Shown piece by piece: positions 33,601 to 44,638 of a stretch of DNA of 50,746 nt. The stretch comes from Klebsormidium nitens (lineage: Eukaryota; Streptophyta; Klebsormidiophyceae; Klebsormidiales; Klebsormidiaceae). The stretch is taken from assembly GCA_000708835.1 (NCBI GenBank), contig DF237531.1:1-50746 (forward strand), given 5' to 3'. Each line of letters opens with the position of its first letter. The stretch's first letter is position 1. The translations under genes were made by a program, and so were the position numbers. Under the pieces are notes generated by a model, which was given only the letters and a program-made list of their open reading frames with translations, did not search any database and was not told where the DNA came from.

Positions 33601-36560
33601 ATCTCCACCTGGAATGTCAACATCGAACATGTGCGTCAGTATGCAGATGGTATACTTGGGAAAGTGAGTTTTGTGCTTGGGAAGACTACATTTTCGACTC
33701 CTTGCTTTGCTTTATTGCGACGCCAAATCGACGCAAAAGTAGCTCTATGGTGTGCAGTTTGACGTTTTCAAATCTAACGGGTCGTTTTTCTGGTGACTTT
33801 GTGTCTCAGAAAAAAACGTCTATGATATTGTGTCTCAGAAAAAGACGTCTATGATACAGTTGATCCGGCTCACTTCAAAGCGTATATTGCCGTTCGTCAT
33901 TAAATCATTCGCACAGAGATGACGGCACCACATTGAAAGCGCTGGGATTTGCTTGACAGCTATAGGTGGGCTCAATTTTTCAGCATCTCAAAGGGAAGTC
34001 GAGCGTCAGCATAGAGAGGAGGGTCTCACCTTAAGGACGTCTCCCGCCTTGGCACCGCAAACCTGCACACGTGACGCATATGAACTGGTTGACTTTTTGC
34101 AGGTCCTTTGGCACCAAATGTGCGCTGGGCGAAGCTGTCCGAGTGCTACCAAGCTACGAGCCCAACCTGATTTGATCTTTCCAGCTTTTCGAAGGTTTTC
34201 TCATTGAACAGGCAGGAAAGGGCCGGGTTTCTCAGGACCTGAAAATGGTAAGAGTGAAAATGGAAGATGTGCACGTGGCGATGACAGCTGAGGTGTCAAG
34301 CTTTTACAGTCGAAACCCACAGCTTCAGTTGGCAGGTCAGAGCTTTGACCGTTCATGCGAAGTCGCCTCTAACATCTTGCACCATAACTAGTTTGGCTCC
34401 CACGCACCGACACTGACACTGGAAAGAGACCCATCAAGACAAAAGATGCAAACAAAAGCGCATTGCACACAACACCGCTGAGCAGCCCTTGATAAATCAT
34501 TTAGATTGGCTCACTTGTGAGCCATTACCTAGACCGAAGTTGCTGGTACATGAGAATTTGACATTTGGGGGGGTCCTCTCACCTGGATGGGCCCAGTCAG
34601 GATGTGCCCCCCGTTCCCGGCCTGGACATTGTAGCTGTTGGACCGGTTGGAGCCGGTAGCCTGGAAGAAAATGTCCTCAACGCCGGGATCGCCCCTGCAA
34701 AATTGAGCAAAGGAACAAGAGTCAGTCAGCTCCTAAAGATAAACGATGGTGATGACGTGCTGATGTCTTTCACTTACTAAATGCTCTTTTTTGTTCTTGT
34801 CCCTGAAAGCCCGAGATGCTGACAGAGTCGTGTTAAATCGCCCATCCTATATCTTCCAATTGAAAAGATCGCACTTAAAAGTTTTTTACTTGGTTGTCTG
34901 GTTGTAAATTAGGATAGAGATGGCTACATCATGCTGACAGGACGACAAAGGAAGCACAAAGAAAGGATGACAAGGTCCTAGATACAACTCAGTTTCTGAA
35001 ATCTTTTCTTTTTCCTTTTTCTTTTCTTTTTCAGGATAATAGTCCAAGCTTTGGCACAACGAATTCAAAGGTGCTTCCAACCAATTCTGTTCCTAAATAG
35101 CTTCAGCAAGAGTCCAAGCAAAATGGCAGGATGCTATCAGGACTGTATCTATCTCAAATTCTTGGGTCACTTTTGCACAAGAAGGTGTCAGCTCACTTGA
35201 TCAGCTTGGCATAGTCGTTGCTCCCACGCTGGGTGACGCACTCGCCGATGATGATCTCGCCACTCTGCACACGTGTCAAGAGCAGATCGGCTCAGCCCAG
35301 ATATCTGAACAACAGTCACGTATGGGGACACGTTTACAGGCATTGGAAATTTCTCCGACTTTCTGCAAACCGATAGCAAAATGTGTGGCTACCTTAAAAC
35401 AAGTTTGGACCCTTCTATGGCACATACACAGATTGGATGCAGTATGAATGATTGCCTCGGTGCTTGGCCTCAGCTGAGAGCTTTTTCGAACACTTTAAGA
35501 ACTTGACTCTGCGCATGAGATGAAGGATTCATTGAAGGACAGAGCTCTAGAGACAATGTGTAGCTAAGAAGTTTGCTAAGCTCTGGTATTGCCGAAGCCT
35601 TTTAGAAGCTGTCAAACCATTCTACCTTTGTGGTCAGCAGAATCAGAATAACAGTAACCAATGCGCAGTTGAGCAGAGTCCAAACATGTAAGCTAGAAGG
35701 GGCATTGCACCACAGGTAGTTGATTGCCTCTGTGAAGTTGTTCCCATGGGGGAAAGGCCCACAACCGGAAATAGCATTGAAGAAGGACCACATTGTTGAG
35801 CCGTCACAAAGCTCGTATCACGGCAAGGTAAAACACAAGCGGCCCCTGATTTAAGATCTCTGAGCTCCCCAAACCGGGTGATAGATTCAACTGGTGAAAG
35901 TGCGAGCAACTTCAAAACTTCAGAATTGGAACTTCAGAACTTCTCCTCGTTGGAATGCCTGTGTTTGAAACGTTTACTCGCTGACGCAATAGTAATGCCA
36001 TAAGCCGAAGCTTGACAGGCCCCATCAGAAGAGAGGCTGGGCTGTGCTTCTCAAGCAACTCGTTAGTCATAGAAGATCTTTTCCCCCTGCTCTTACCTAT
36101 CTTATCAAAGAGGCTCCTAACCTCATTCAAACATGTAAGGATCTGAAGGATTCAAGCACAAATCTGTTTGGTCGAGGAGCTGAAAACCATGAAATGTGGA
36201 ATGCAGAATCTCAGCGGGGTGAGCACGACAGGCCTCATGGCGGGCTTTATGGTCCCACAGGTTGAGCTGAAGATTCCATCACACATTGAAGAATAAAAGC
36301 CAACAACATGTCAGGAATAAAACAACATTCAGTATGCTGGAATCTGACAAAGGGTCACTTACCTGGATGTGGGCAACAGGCGCGATGGTGGGACTGAACA
36401 CCCCGCGGGTGACAGTCGACGCGTTGGCCTTGAGAACTGTCGTGGAGGGAGTGGCGCACACGTCACTCACAATGGCCTGGGCTGACGTCGTCTGCCAGCT
36501 GGCGGCCGCCAGCAACAAGGTGATTGCTAGCGCCGCTGAAAGGCGGGTCTTGCACGCCAT
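27691..36560 (-). CDS. Secreted acetamidase/formamidase family protein, 11 exons
   Basis: Exons, 5' to 3': 36560-36363, 35264-35197, 34694-34583, 34062-34030, 33608-33516, 32661-32545, 31960-31760, 30815-30630, 29656-29461, 28518-28365 and 27903-27691, about 523 residues. The FmdA/AmdA family hydrolyses formamide or short amides to acid and ammonia. Family landmarks are KGDPGVEDIFF, HILTGPI, the PLRPHLGTMGLAPA block, PPSNFGGNIDNWRIG, FGDCHAAEGDSELSG and a C-terminal NWGAHGIIYKSVF. Many relatives have Gln where this has Glu in AAEGDSE. Residues 1-29 form a typical signal peptide (hydrophobic core LAITLLLAAA, then TTSAQA), so it probably enters the secretory pathway. The C terminus is Ala/Glu-rich. 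Exon 7 carries an apparent 1-base loss near 31868. The introns hold many exon-edge copies. Confidence 0.93.
28541..28570 (-). repeat. Three exact 10-base repeats upstream of exon 10
   Basis: GTTTCAGAAG on the plus strand occurs three times in a row. On the coding strand this reads CTTCTGAAAC three times, 23-52 bases before the exon 10 acceptor, in the usual branch-point zone. Confidence 0.9.
28965..29405 (-). repeat. Three decayed copies of the 3' edge of amidase exon 9
   Basis: The exon end and donor (plus-strand CTGGGCTTGGTCAGCTC at 29461) recur at 29303, 29149 and 28968, spacings 158, 154 and 181. The nearest copy is about 90 percent identical over 90 bases. The first and third copies keep GT at the donor position. 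Confidence 0.95.
29760..29925 (-). repeat. Two decayed copies of the 5' edge of amidase exon 9
   Basis: Plus-strand TCGCCCTC at 29647, next to the exon 9 acceptor, recurs at 29811 and 29899 (spacings 164 and 88). It is preceded by GGCGTTGCCGGAAAGCTCGG in the near copy and a shorter GCTTGCCGGAAGCTCG in the far one. Confidence 0.93.
30350..30540 (-). repeat. Two decayed copies of the 3' edge of amidase exon 8
   Basis: The exon 8 end and donor (plus-strand CACCTACCGGCGTGGC at 30623) is echoed at 30499 and 30356 (spacings 124 and 143). The far copy keeps GGTAATCGCCGAAGG after the donor; the nearer copy keeps CCTGCGTGGCC. Confidence 0.8.
30900..31245 (-). repeat. Three decayed copies of the 5' edge of amidase exon 8
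   Basis: GCGGGCGCGAGAC at 30803, at the start of exon 8, recurs at 30966, 31115 and, truncated, 31221 (spacings 163, 149, 106). The nearest copy also repeats the acceptor region CTGTGCAAAGATTGCGAGGG exactly. The far copies decay. Confidence 0.95.
31440..31665 (-). repeat. Two decayed copies of the 3' edge of amidase exon 7
   Basis: The exon 7 end (plus-strand CCCAGATGCGG at 31768) recurs at 31606 and 31444, both 162 bases apart. GCGGAAGTTC and CGTGTTGAG-like blocks follow in the same order. The near copy keeps the donor region CCCACCCATGGTGCC. Confidence 0.9.
31985..32215 (-). repeat. Two decayed copies of the 5' edge of amidase exon 7
   Basis: Plus-strand ACCGGGTCAAAGG at 31870 recurs at 32015 and, as ACCGGGTCGAAGG, 32157 (spacings 145 and 142). 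Each unit contains about 93 exon bases joined to about 50 bases of intron tail. The join is after the codons for Asp-Pro in every unit. Confidence 0.93.
32703..32840 (-). repeat. Intronic minisatellite, about 20 bp x 7
   Basis: Seven degenerate units begin with GGGCGATTGCGTAT or a close variant, each 19-23 bases, in the intron between amidase exons 5 and 6. Confidence 0.9.
32841..36362 (-). other. 5' introns of the amidase gene
   Basis: The introns between exons 1 and 6 are 245 to 1098 bases and show no exon-edge copies that I can recognise, unlike those downstream. A pyrimidine-rich tract lies at about 34995-35035, upstream in intron 2. No other gene is seen. Confidence 0.6.
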
Positions 36561-38957
36561 TTTGGGAAAGCCAATGCAACCGCTTTGAGAGCAGCGAAAG
36601 GAGCTGGGAGTTTTGTGCTCTGAGCTGTGAATGCGTCTAATTCGTGGCCAATCTCCTTCACAAACTTTCAGCTTCAAGTATGTTTCGGGGCCGCCAAGAA
36701 GCAGCCAAGGACATCAAGCTTAAAGAGACCTGCAGGATTTTGCAATGACTCCGAGCCAGAAAAAACGTTGTGGCCAAGTTCCAACCTAGGTAGCAAATTG
36801 CTTGTGAGCTAGGTACCGTAAGTTTCTACCAGCTCACAACTTTGGAAGCGACGCCAAGAAGGTTCACTCATACGGTACATAGGTAGAGTGGTGTGAGCGA
36901 GTCACTGCTGTGCAGGGAGCAGCGTCACGCTGTGTTGTAATTGGTGCACCCAACGATCAATCATTGGGACTGCACGGGGTTCATGTGCACAGGCTATACC
37001 CGTATCCTGCAGTGACACGTGGAAAATATCTTCTAGGGGCCACTTTTCTGACGAATCATCGAAGAGGTACATTTACTGCCGCGGTTCGCCACTGTGAAAT
37101 CTTGGAACGCGGCGCTCCGCTTACCGTGTTAACATCATGTCGGATGCAGTCCGAGACAACATTTGACGTCACCTTGATAAACCCTCGCACGCTCCACAAT
37201 CTGCCCGGCCGCCGGGCCGGCCCGAATCAAGGCCGAAGCCTAGCTCGAATGACTCCAAGCTCATTGAGTCCGACACATTGTGACCAGGGTCGGATCATCT
37301 CGCAGGGCCGCCCGAGCATGCACCAGTGGCAGTTCCAAGCAGGGGACCACCGTCAGGCAGGCTGAGCTAGCAAGGACTGCATATTGTCACCCCAAAGCAA
37401 GGTTACAATGCGTGGCTACCATTGGGGACCTGATATCGGATGCAGCCTGCCTATGTGGCCACCATTTGAGCGGGCCCGGCCTTGAAACTTCCGACCTACG
37501 GTGCAAGTGCATGTCCGCTTAAATTTTGGGATACATGCCAGGTTTGTTTTGACAGCAACGTCAAAATCTGATCGCAAGCGCTAATTAATGTACGGCCATG
37601 CGATCAAATTGTAGGAAGTTCGCTTAGTAAAAAGGAGATTCGAGCCCCTGTGCTCGTCATATTTTCGGTCAGCTTATCCGTTTGTCACCGTTGTCAATAA
37701 CCACGAGGAATGAGATCTCAATTGACTTCCAATCTTGCGACAGTCCTGATCACTCATCGCCTATACTCCGGAATAGAGTACACGAATTTGCAGAGCCGAT
37801 TGAAACCTGAGCTTTCCACATTTTGGCTGCAATCTGTGCGGGTAACGAAGACTCTTCTCAAGGAGGTCGACGCTTGAACTGCCATGCCGATTGACGCATG
37901 CGCAAAATTGGTACAGTCCTGCAAAGAAAGGCATGGCCGATTAGAAGAAGAAGGTTGGACCGGTCCACCCATCAAAAGTAAGAGGAAGCTTAACGGCTGA
38001 ATTTATCAAGGCTGACCGTAGGGCCTGACATCATGTTTTTACCACATCTAGGTGCGCATCACAAGGCAGTTTTATCAGCTCGCGTACACCCTGTCTCGAG
38101 CAACAAAAGCACCCATACGAGGTCTCTGAAAAAAGACGTATTACACAGGGAATCCAGGTTGGTCTGGACCTCGTTATGTATGGACCCTGTTGCGGAGCCG
38201 TATCTTACAGCGCTCGACATCCAGGGACACAAGAGCCCCAAAGGGCGGTCGCAAGGTCAGGTCGGGCCAAACTCGGCACTTTTTCGCTCGAAAAACGGCG
38301 CCGTAAATTGAATTCTATCGCGGTTTTCGGTCATAATTCATCGATAAAATTCAAATTAAAAGTTCGCGAAACTGCGCGGACTCGCGGTCCGCGCGAAGTC
38401 GCGCAGTCGCGCGCTACTTTACCAGCTGGTTAGCTGCCATGTTAAGTGGTAGTTAGGCTAAGTTAGAGGCTATGCGAGCCCGGTTATGCATTTTTGAAGG
38501 TCGGTTTAAGCTGTTCTGATGCTACTTAAGTGGTTTGGTGGCTAGGTTAACATTTGCGGGGCTACTATTGACTAAAGTACCGCCTTCGGACCTCGATAAC
38601 CCTCTTCTTGAACATATTAGGGGGAAGAGAAGCTACCAATCGACCATGAATATAAGTGCTACCATTCAATCGACCAATGTTCGTTTCCGTGCACCGGCCT
38701 ACTAGCTTTTGCTATCATGTTGCTATGAAGTCGGTGGACTACCTACAAATTCGCATTAACAACCAGTTTAGCCCCGACTATGTGACATACTAAAGACATG
38801 TGCTTTCGATGCATAGAATTGAATATGAGAGACCCCATACGATACATACGGTAGTCATGTATGTTGCACTTGAAAATCTCCAATTCTGCCAGCGACTGAG
38901 CATGTTCTTCAAAACACTCATCAATCTCAAGTTGCAAATTGTTGTTTCTAGTATCGA
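36561..38957. other. Intergenic region upstream of the amidase gene
   Basis: AGGTACCGTA lies at 36811-36820, about 250 bases before the amidase ATG, with TACGGTAC near 36872. A GC-rich hairpin, GCGCGGAC / GTCCGCGC, lies around 38373-38394. Reading frames here are short and featureless. I see no gene. Confidence 0.6.
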
Positions 38958-41900
38958 TTAGTCCTCCAACATTTCCAATATCTTCTCGTGATCCTCTAGT
39001 GACAAGTTATAAAAGATTTGACCTCCTTTCCTCTGCCGCCTAGTGCGCTCTGTTTGATCTTCCGGATTTACATCGAGCTTAATCGCTTTGACTATGTGCG
39101 AATAAATAATTGCCTCATCGGGCCGCGCCCATTCGTACTTCCTCACTCCCCGGACTTTCGTCCTAGGGGGTATCTGTAAGTATTTACACCTAACTACCAT
39201 ATCGCCTGCCGCATACACGTGATCAGACCAAGTATCCTGCTCGGGTGCGGTTAACCTATGCATACCTCGCGTGCACTGTCCTAGAAAGTAGGGCTCGTTT
39301 TCCGACTCCGCCGCCATTGCGAAGAAGTCGCCGGGCTCAAGGAGGTTTGGCAGCTCGTTGTGATCGTCCCCCCCAAATCGGGGAGCGTCGTCGTCGTCGT
39401 CGTCGAGGTCGTCGGGAAGCGGGAGTTGGGACGGCTGCAATTCGACTTGCACCCAATCCCCGGCATAAGCGGTCGATTCGCAATCTTCGAACTTTCCCTC
39501 GAAGCAAGGCCCGCAAAAGCAAGCAAGCTGGCGGTGGAAGAGAGTCGTCGCGTTCCGGCCTCCAGCTCCCCGCACCGCATGGAAAGACCGAGTGCCCGGA
39601 ATCTGTTTGCATTCGTAGGGAACTGATCGGTCGACCTCGTCCTCACCAATGAAAACGAACTTCCGACTAACCCCCTCTCGCAGGGCCGCCCGACTAGCGA
39701 AGCTTGTTGGCGCCGCGCTGGAGAGCCGCTCAGTCAGCAGCCGCACTGCTTCAGCCGCTGACGTCATTTGGGACTCCCCGTCCCTAACAAGCTGCCACTT
39801 CCGCAACGCGGACTTGACGACAGCCCCGGCCCCGTCATGCTCGCCCTTCCCATGACCGGATTCAAAGAAGTACCACTGCAGGAGACAGCAATCAGTCGAT
39901 CAGTCGGGTTACGTCTAACTTTTCAGTGACAACACGTCAGCCCATGACAGGACTGCATACCGTGGTCAACAGGCCGTCATTGAAAGGGCCAAAGCCGTTC
40001 GGTCGAATTTGCTGCAAAATACGGAGCGAAACGGAACGGTCCTGGCAGGAAAGGTCCTTTGAAAAGCAAACTTCCTTGAGCGATCACATACTCTGCCGGA
40101 CTGTTGTCTCGGATGTGCAGAATACTGTCAATCGTTTGTTAGTTTCACAGTCTAATCGCTTGAAGTGCTAATTGTTTGAGCTCTATACGGTCAGAACAAT
40201 ACTCCAGAGCAGTGCCTTCAAAACGACCTCTAGCTTTGAAAGGAGGAGCAACCTCGGAAGGGCTGAACTCACCTCCATCTTAACAGCGGTGAGCCCGGGG
40301 TACCGCGCCACGAAGTAGAACGCCCTCCTAGATTTGAACTGCGAGGCAGCCCCGTCGGAGAAGACCCGGTGCTCCTCGACTTTGATCCCCCTCTCCTTCA
40401 TTTCTGCTGCGTGCTTCTTTACAAGGCAGTGCTGCACAAAGTGCGTGTCGTGCTGCTTGTCGTCGCTGATGTAGAAAACGGTTTCGCGAGCGATTTGACG
40501 GTTTTCTGCGGTGCTTTCTACGCCGTCTATTTCTAATTGCTTGTGCCTGTATGTAATATGTACAAGGATGGTAATCTGATCGCTGTGCCAGTGCATCGAT
40601 TGGATCTCGTCTTGCTGTTCGAATGAGTAATTCTCGGCGAAGTCGATGACCGAGACTACTGTGCCAACAGGAAAAGTGTCTAGGAGCTCGCGAAATTGCT
40701 TGTCCTGCCACTTGACGCGGAAGGTGTGCTGGAGGAAAGGGGGGACCTTGGCACCTAAAGCGGAAAAGAGCTCACTAGGAGAGCTCTCAACCATAACCTC
40801 CTTGATTCGCTTCTTGTCTCTACCATCCCTATCCTTGATCGGCTGCCCATTTTTGTCAAGGACAACGACGTACTGAAAACTTTTGTACTTCACAAGTGGG
40901 GCTGACGCGTCCAGCTCCACCGGGCACGTCGCAAACTTGCGCTCGAAGCCGCAAAGGCCGCATTTGCCGGAGATGCACTCCGGCTTGTGCTTGTCGGAGC
41001 CCTCCGGCTTGGGGCACATCAGCTCCTCGCAGAAGGCGCTTACAGAGTTGTAGTCCTGTACAACAAGTAACTAAATTTAGGAATCACTCAACATGTGCAG
41101 ACATTCTGCCCCCTACCCCCACAGAAAAAGGAGAACCGCATGACTGGACGCTGATTCCTAACAGCACACCAAGACACAAAAAAAGAGGGGAGCGCTGGTC
41201 GCGCTCTGCGCCCCCCCAGAAAATTAAAAAGAACGTCGGCTGCCGCTGGTTTGAAGTGAAAGGACTTCTCAGAAATGGGCGGAGCGTCAGACGCGCACTG
41301 CAGCCCCCCCCACCAGACAGAAATAAAAGTTGTCGACCGCGCCGTGATTTTGATGGGGGCCCCAAAACGCAGAAAGAGCGGAGCATCAGATCCGCACATG
41401 TCAATCTGCCCCCCCCCCCCCCCGGCGGAAAATGATTAAGCTCGATTGCACACTCATATCTGGAAGCCTCCCCAAACACAAAAGGAGGGCCACAATTTGC
41501 AAACATTTTGCCCCCCTTCTTGAAACAGGGTCGACCGCGAGCAAGGTTCTCTACCCCACCCCCCTCCCACTAGGGAACAACACAAGGAAATCAAATGCCA
41601 CTTTACGTCCTTGCGCCCCCACAGAATAGAAAACCAGAGCTTTGAACAAAGTTGAATTCAAAGCCCTGCCCAATAGATGATAGAGTTGCGTCAGGGTTAT
41701 GCTCATCTTTCAAAAGCCCCCTAGAGGAAAGATCAATCCAGTGCCAAATACCTGCCCCCTTTTCATTGCCCTATGATGTTTGCATTCATTAAAGATGAAT
41801 AATTTGGAGATTTACCTTCTTGTGGATCTGGCAGGACATGTCCGCTGGAGAAGGGCGGCAGAGATTGCACCCGCACTTGCATTGTTCGTGCCTGGTCATG

Positions 41901-43519
41901 CGCACGCGCCGCAGCGCGTCGAGCAGGTAGCGCATCTCAACGTCGTACTTGCAGCAGCACACGTTGCGGTCTTTGAGCTTCCGCACGAACCTGGAAGGTT
42001 ACAAACGAGAGGTCAGTACAAGAGCAAGAACAGAATGAGAGCTCCAGCAGAATTCAGGAAAACCATAGAGTTGAATCTTCTGCGCAAGAAACACCTCTGC
42101 CAAGCTTTTGAAAACTCCTGATTGACTCAAAGAACCTTGCTAGGCACTGCGATACACAGACTCTAAAAGGTCATCACTAAACCCTTCAGAGAAATGTCCT
42201 CATACCTGCTTTGCTGTGTTGCTCTCAAGACCTCATAGAGAGGAGTCTGGCTTAACCCCAGGAAAGACATTGAACAAAACGAGGAGAACCGAAGAAATGG
42301 CAAATGTAGAAGACAAAATACTTACCAGGGTTTGAGGACTTCAAAGCTCCTCTCACCAATCTTCACCTCCGGGTGATCCTCCTGGAACTTCTGGTACAGC
42401 TCCGCCTGCAAAGAGCACACAAGTTGCGGAACTGTACTTAACATCGCGTGTGACGCAAAGTAGGCCCCAGCACCAGATGCAACAAGCAAAAGAATCCTTA
42501 GACATGCAGTTTGCAACAAACACATGAACCGCAGTCATAAGCACCCACCATGAGCAGCCAACCAAATTCCTGATTGCCAAGGCTGTCCACAATGGAGATA
42601 CAAACGCCAATTCGCAGAAGAACCAGACCTGAACCTCCTCCTTGGGGCAGCAGTCTTTCAACAGAATCACCATCAACTGAGCATAACAATCAGAACTTAC
42701 CTGGGATATCTCCAGCAGATGCGCTGGATGCGTATCATATCGATTTGGAGCGGTACGGTGCCGCACCACGTCCTTCCGGTTGGGGGACACCCGAGTTTTT
42801 CTTGCCCAGTACGCTATGACGAGCTCCTTAATTGCCTCACTGATTCCATCCTTCCTGCGCGCTCTCTTCGTCAGCGCCCAGAAGCCCCCCCCTCGATCCA
42901 GCTGCCCACGCCGACTGATGGCCGTGGCAACCTTAGTACGTGGCTGTCGCAGCACCTTGCTATAGGCCCGCTGCAGCCTTTGCCTCGTCACAGGGCTGCC
43001 AGTGCTGGCAGCTAGGATTGCATGCCTGGCAGCTGTCTCGTCTGCGCTATGCGTGCCTCGACTTGTAAGGCTCTGCAGCGCGCGCGCAGTCTGCTCAAAC
43101 ACCAGCGTCCTGACCGCCATCTTCTTCTTTGATGGCATCCCTGCCATCCCCCTTGCGGACTCTAGCACGGCATGGCCAAATGTGCCATTCAAGATCTCTG
43201 CCTGGTCTTCGTTTGTTCTGCCCCTCAGACTCTGCGCCACCGCCAATGCATTCTTGCGCACGATTGCACGCTTGCGCCGCTCGCACAGGGGTTCCGCTGA
43301 CTCGTCTGGTTGTCCAATCTCGAGCTCTTCAGCTTTCCGCTTCCTGCTCTCTTGCTGATACACCCTGTTCATTGATCTTCTGTGGTCAGCTCTCGCAGCC
43401 GCCTGGGTCTCTGCCTGCGCCTCCGCTGCCACCGCTGCAGGCATATTTACACGAGTGCCTTGGCCAGGAACATGCTGTTTCCTGTGTCTCTTATTCAGCC
43501 GGGTTTTTTGATTGGCCAT
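38958..43519 (-). CDS. Cys-rich transposase-like (RNase H-fold type) protein, 5 exons
   Basis: Exons: 43519-42701, 42405-42326, 41990-41816, 41055-40273 and 39875-38958, about 924 residues, all with GT-AG junctions in frame. The ATG at 43519 is preferred over the upstream TTG. Order of features: a basic N terminus (residues 1-130), a Cys cluster (CCCKYD, CKCGCNLC) at about 310-350, CISGKCGLCGFE at about 387, then three spaced blocks: VIDFAENYSF with Asp496, FSDGAASQFKSR with Asp592, and GHGKGEHDGAGAVVK at 626-640. Such blocks recur in uncharacterised eukaryotic proteins that I believe derive from DDE transposases; this is inference. A run of Asp codons (LDDDDDDAP) and a C-terminal domain of unknown role follow. 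No flanking terminal repeats were seen, so it could be domesticated or an old element copy. Confidence 0.82.
41100..41640 (-). repeat. Intronic tandem array with G-runs, about 100 bp period
   Basis: In the intron before exon 4 of the transposase-like gene, C-runs on the plus strand recur at about 41110, 41210, 41309, 41409 and 41506. Each is followed by CAGA-type sequence and later AAAG/GAGCG blocks. The transcribed strand therefore has repeated G-runs, the longest about 16 G at 41410-41425. Confidence 0.8.
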
Positions 43520-44638
43520 TGCTGCAGGCTGCCAGCTCAAAAAGCTCTAACACAGGCCAGTAAGAGAACCGAAGAATGGCTGCCCTGCCACGGCGCCAAA
43601 CCTCCCCCCAGGGCAGCCCACATAAAAAATAGCAGACCTAAGCAAAAAAAACCCCGTTTTTTGCATCTGAAAGGTAACAAAAAGGCCTAGGGCACTGCAG
43701 CCCTTTGAACATGGACCAAAATTGTGGGGGCAGGATACTTGGGCCCTGCAGAACAAGCTCATTTGCCAGCCTATTTTCACCTTCCTGAGGGCAGCGCCTA
43801 AGGCCAGCTAAGGCCATGGAATGATGTGTTTCTTTGCTCAGTGCCCGAGCCTAGCACCTGGACCAGAGACCCAGTGCTTGAGTTGGGTTATTTTACAAGG
43901 TTTTCCCAATGTTTCAGCGGTCGCCCTTCTGGGGGGTCAAAAGTGAGCAGAATTGCACAAAGCCAGCAGCATGGGTGCCCCCCAACATAAGATTTTGGGG
44001 TCCAGATTTGGTCCACATCTTGGGTTACGTTCCTCATGACCACCTACCAATTTGCAGCCCTGAAAGATCTTGTCTTCCAAGGTTTGAAGTGTGAATCCCG
44101 CCCAAATCAGGATTCTGACCAAAATGCTGACATGGCACATTCTGACTGGTAGAGGTTCGAGGCGGCGTCACATGAGGGCATGCCCGCCCCAAACCTTGAA
44201 GCCCTTGACGAGTAGATGTCGACAAAGTGCGGCCGCGCGCGATTCCGTTACCATACAAGAAAGTTATGAGGACTTGAAGGTGCTCAGCAGCTCATTTCTG
44301 GATATTGCTGACACAGTTTTGGCCTTACCTGATCCTGCGAACGCCCCAAACCGAAGGGAGGCCAGCACATCGTAAGCAAGCCTGGCAGAGCCGAGGATCT
44401 TCGACGGACAAAGTGACGTGAAGCGCGGAGCAACACCGAGTACAAGAAGAAGTTGCCGACATCAAGATTACTTTCAGAGATCCGGACTTTTGAGTTCTCA
44501 AGTGCAGGGGGCAGTCTTTGCACAGCCATTCACAATCGCTTAAGTTGGTGAACAACAGGCCCGGCGTGCACAATGCCCTCGCTCTCTCCGGAAATACCCA
44601 CACGGAGAATTAATGCGCACCGCACGTCCACCTGCTCT
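43520..44638. other. Intergenic region
   Basis: This lies between the 5' end of the transposase-like gene and the 3' end of the LRR gene. A small hairpin, GCAAAAAA / TTTTTTGC, lies at about 43639-43661. I see no coding sequence. Confidence 0.6.

Noticed and set aside
43517-43540. Extension of the transposase-like gene to an upstream TTG
   Set aside because: A non-ATG start is unlikely in a nuclear gene, and an ATG follows seven codons later; the same argument applies to the TTG at 24463 and 47340.
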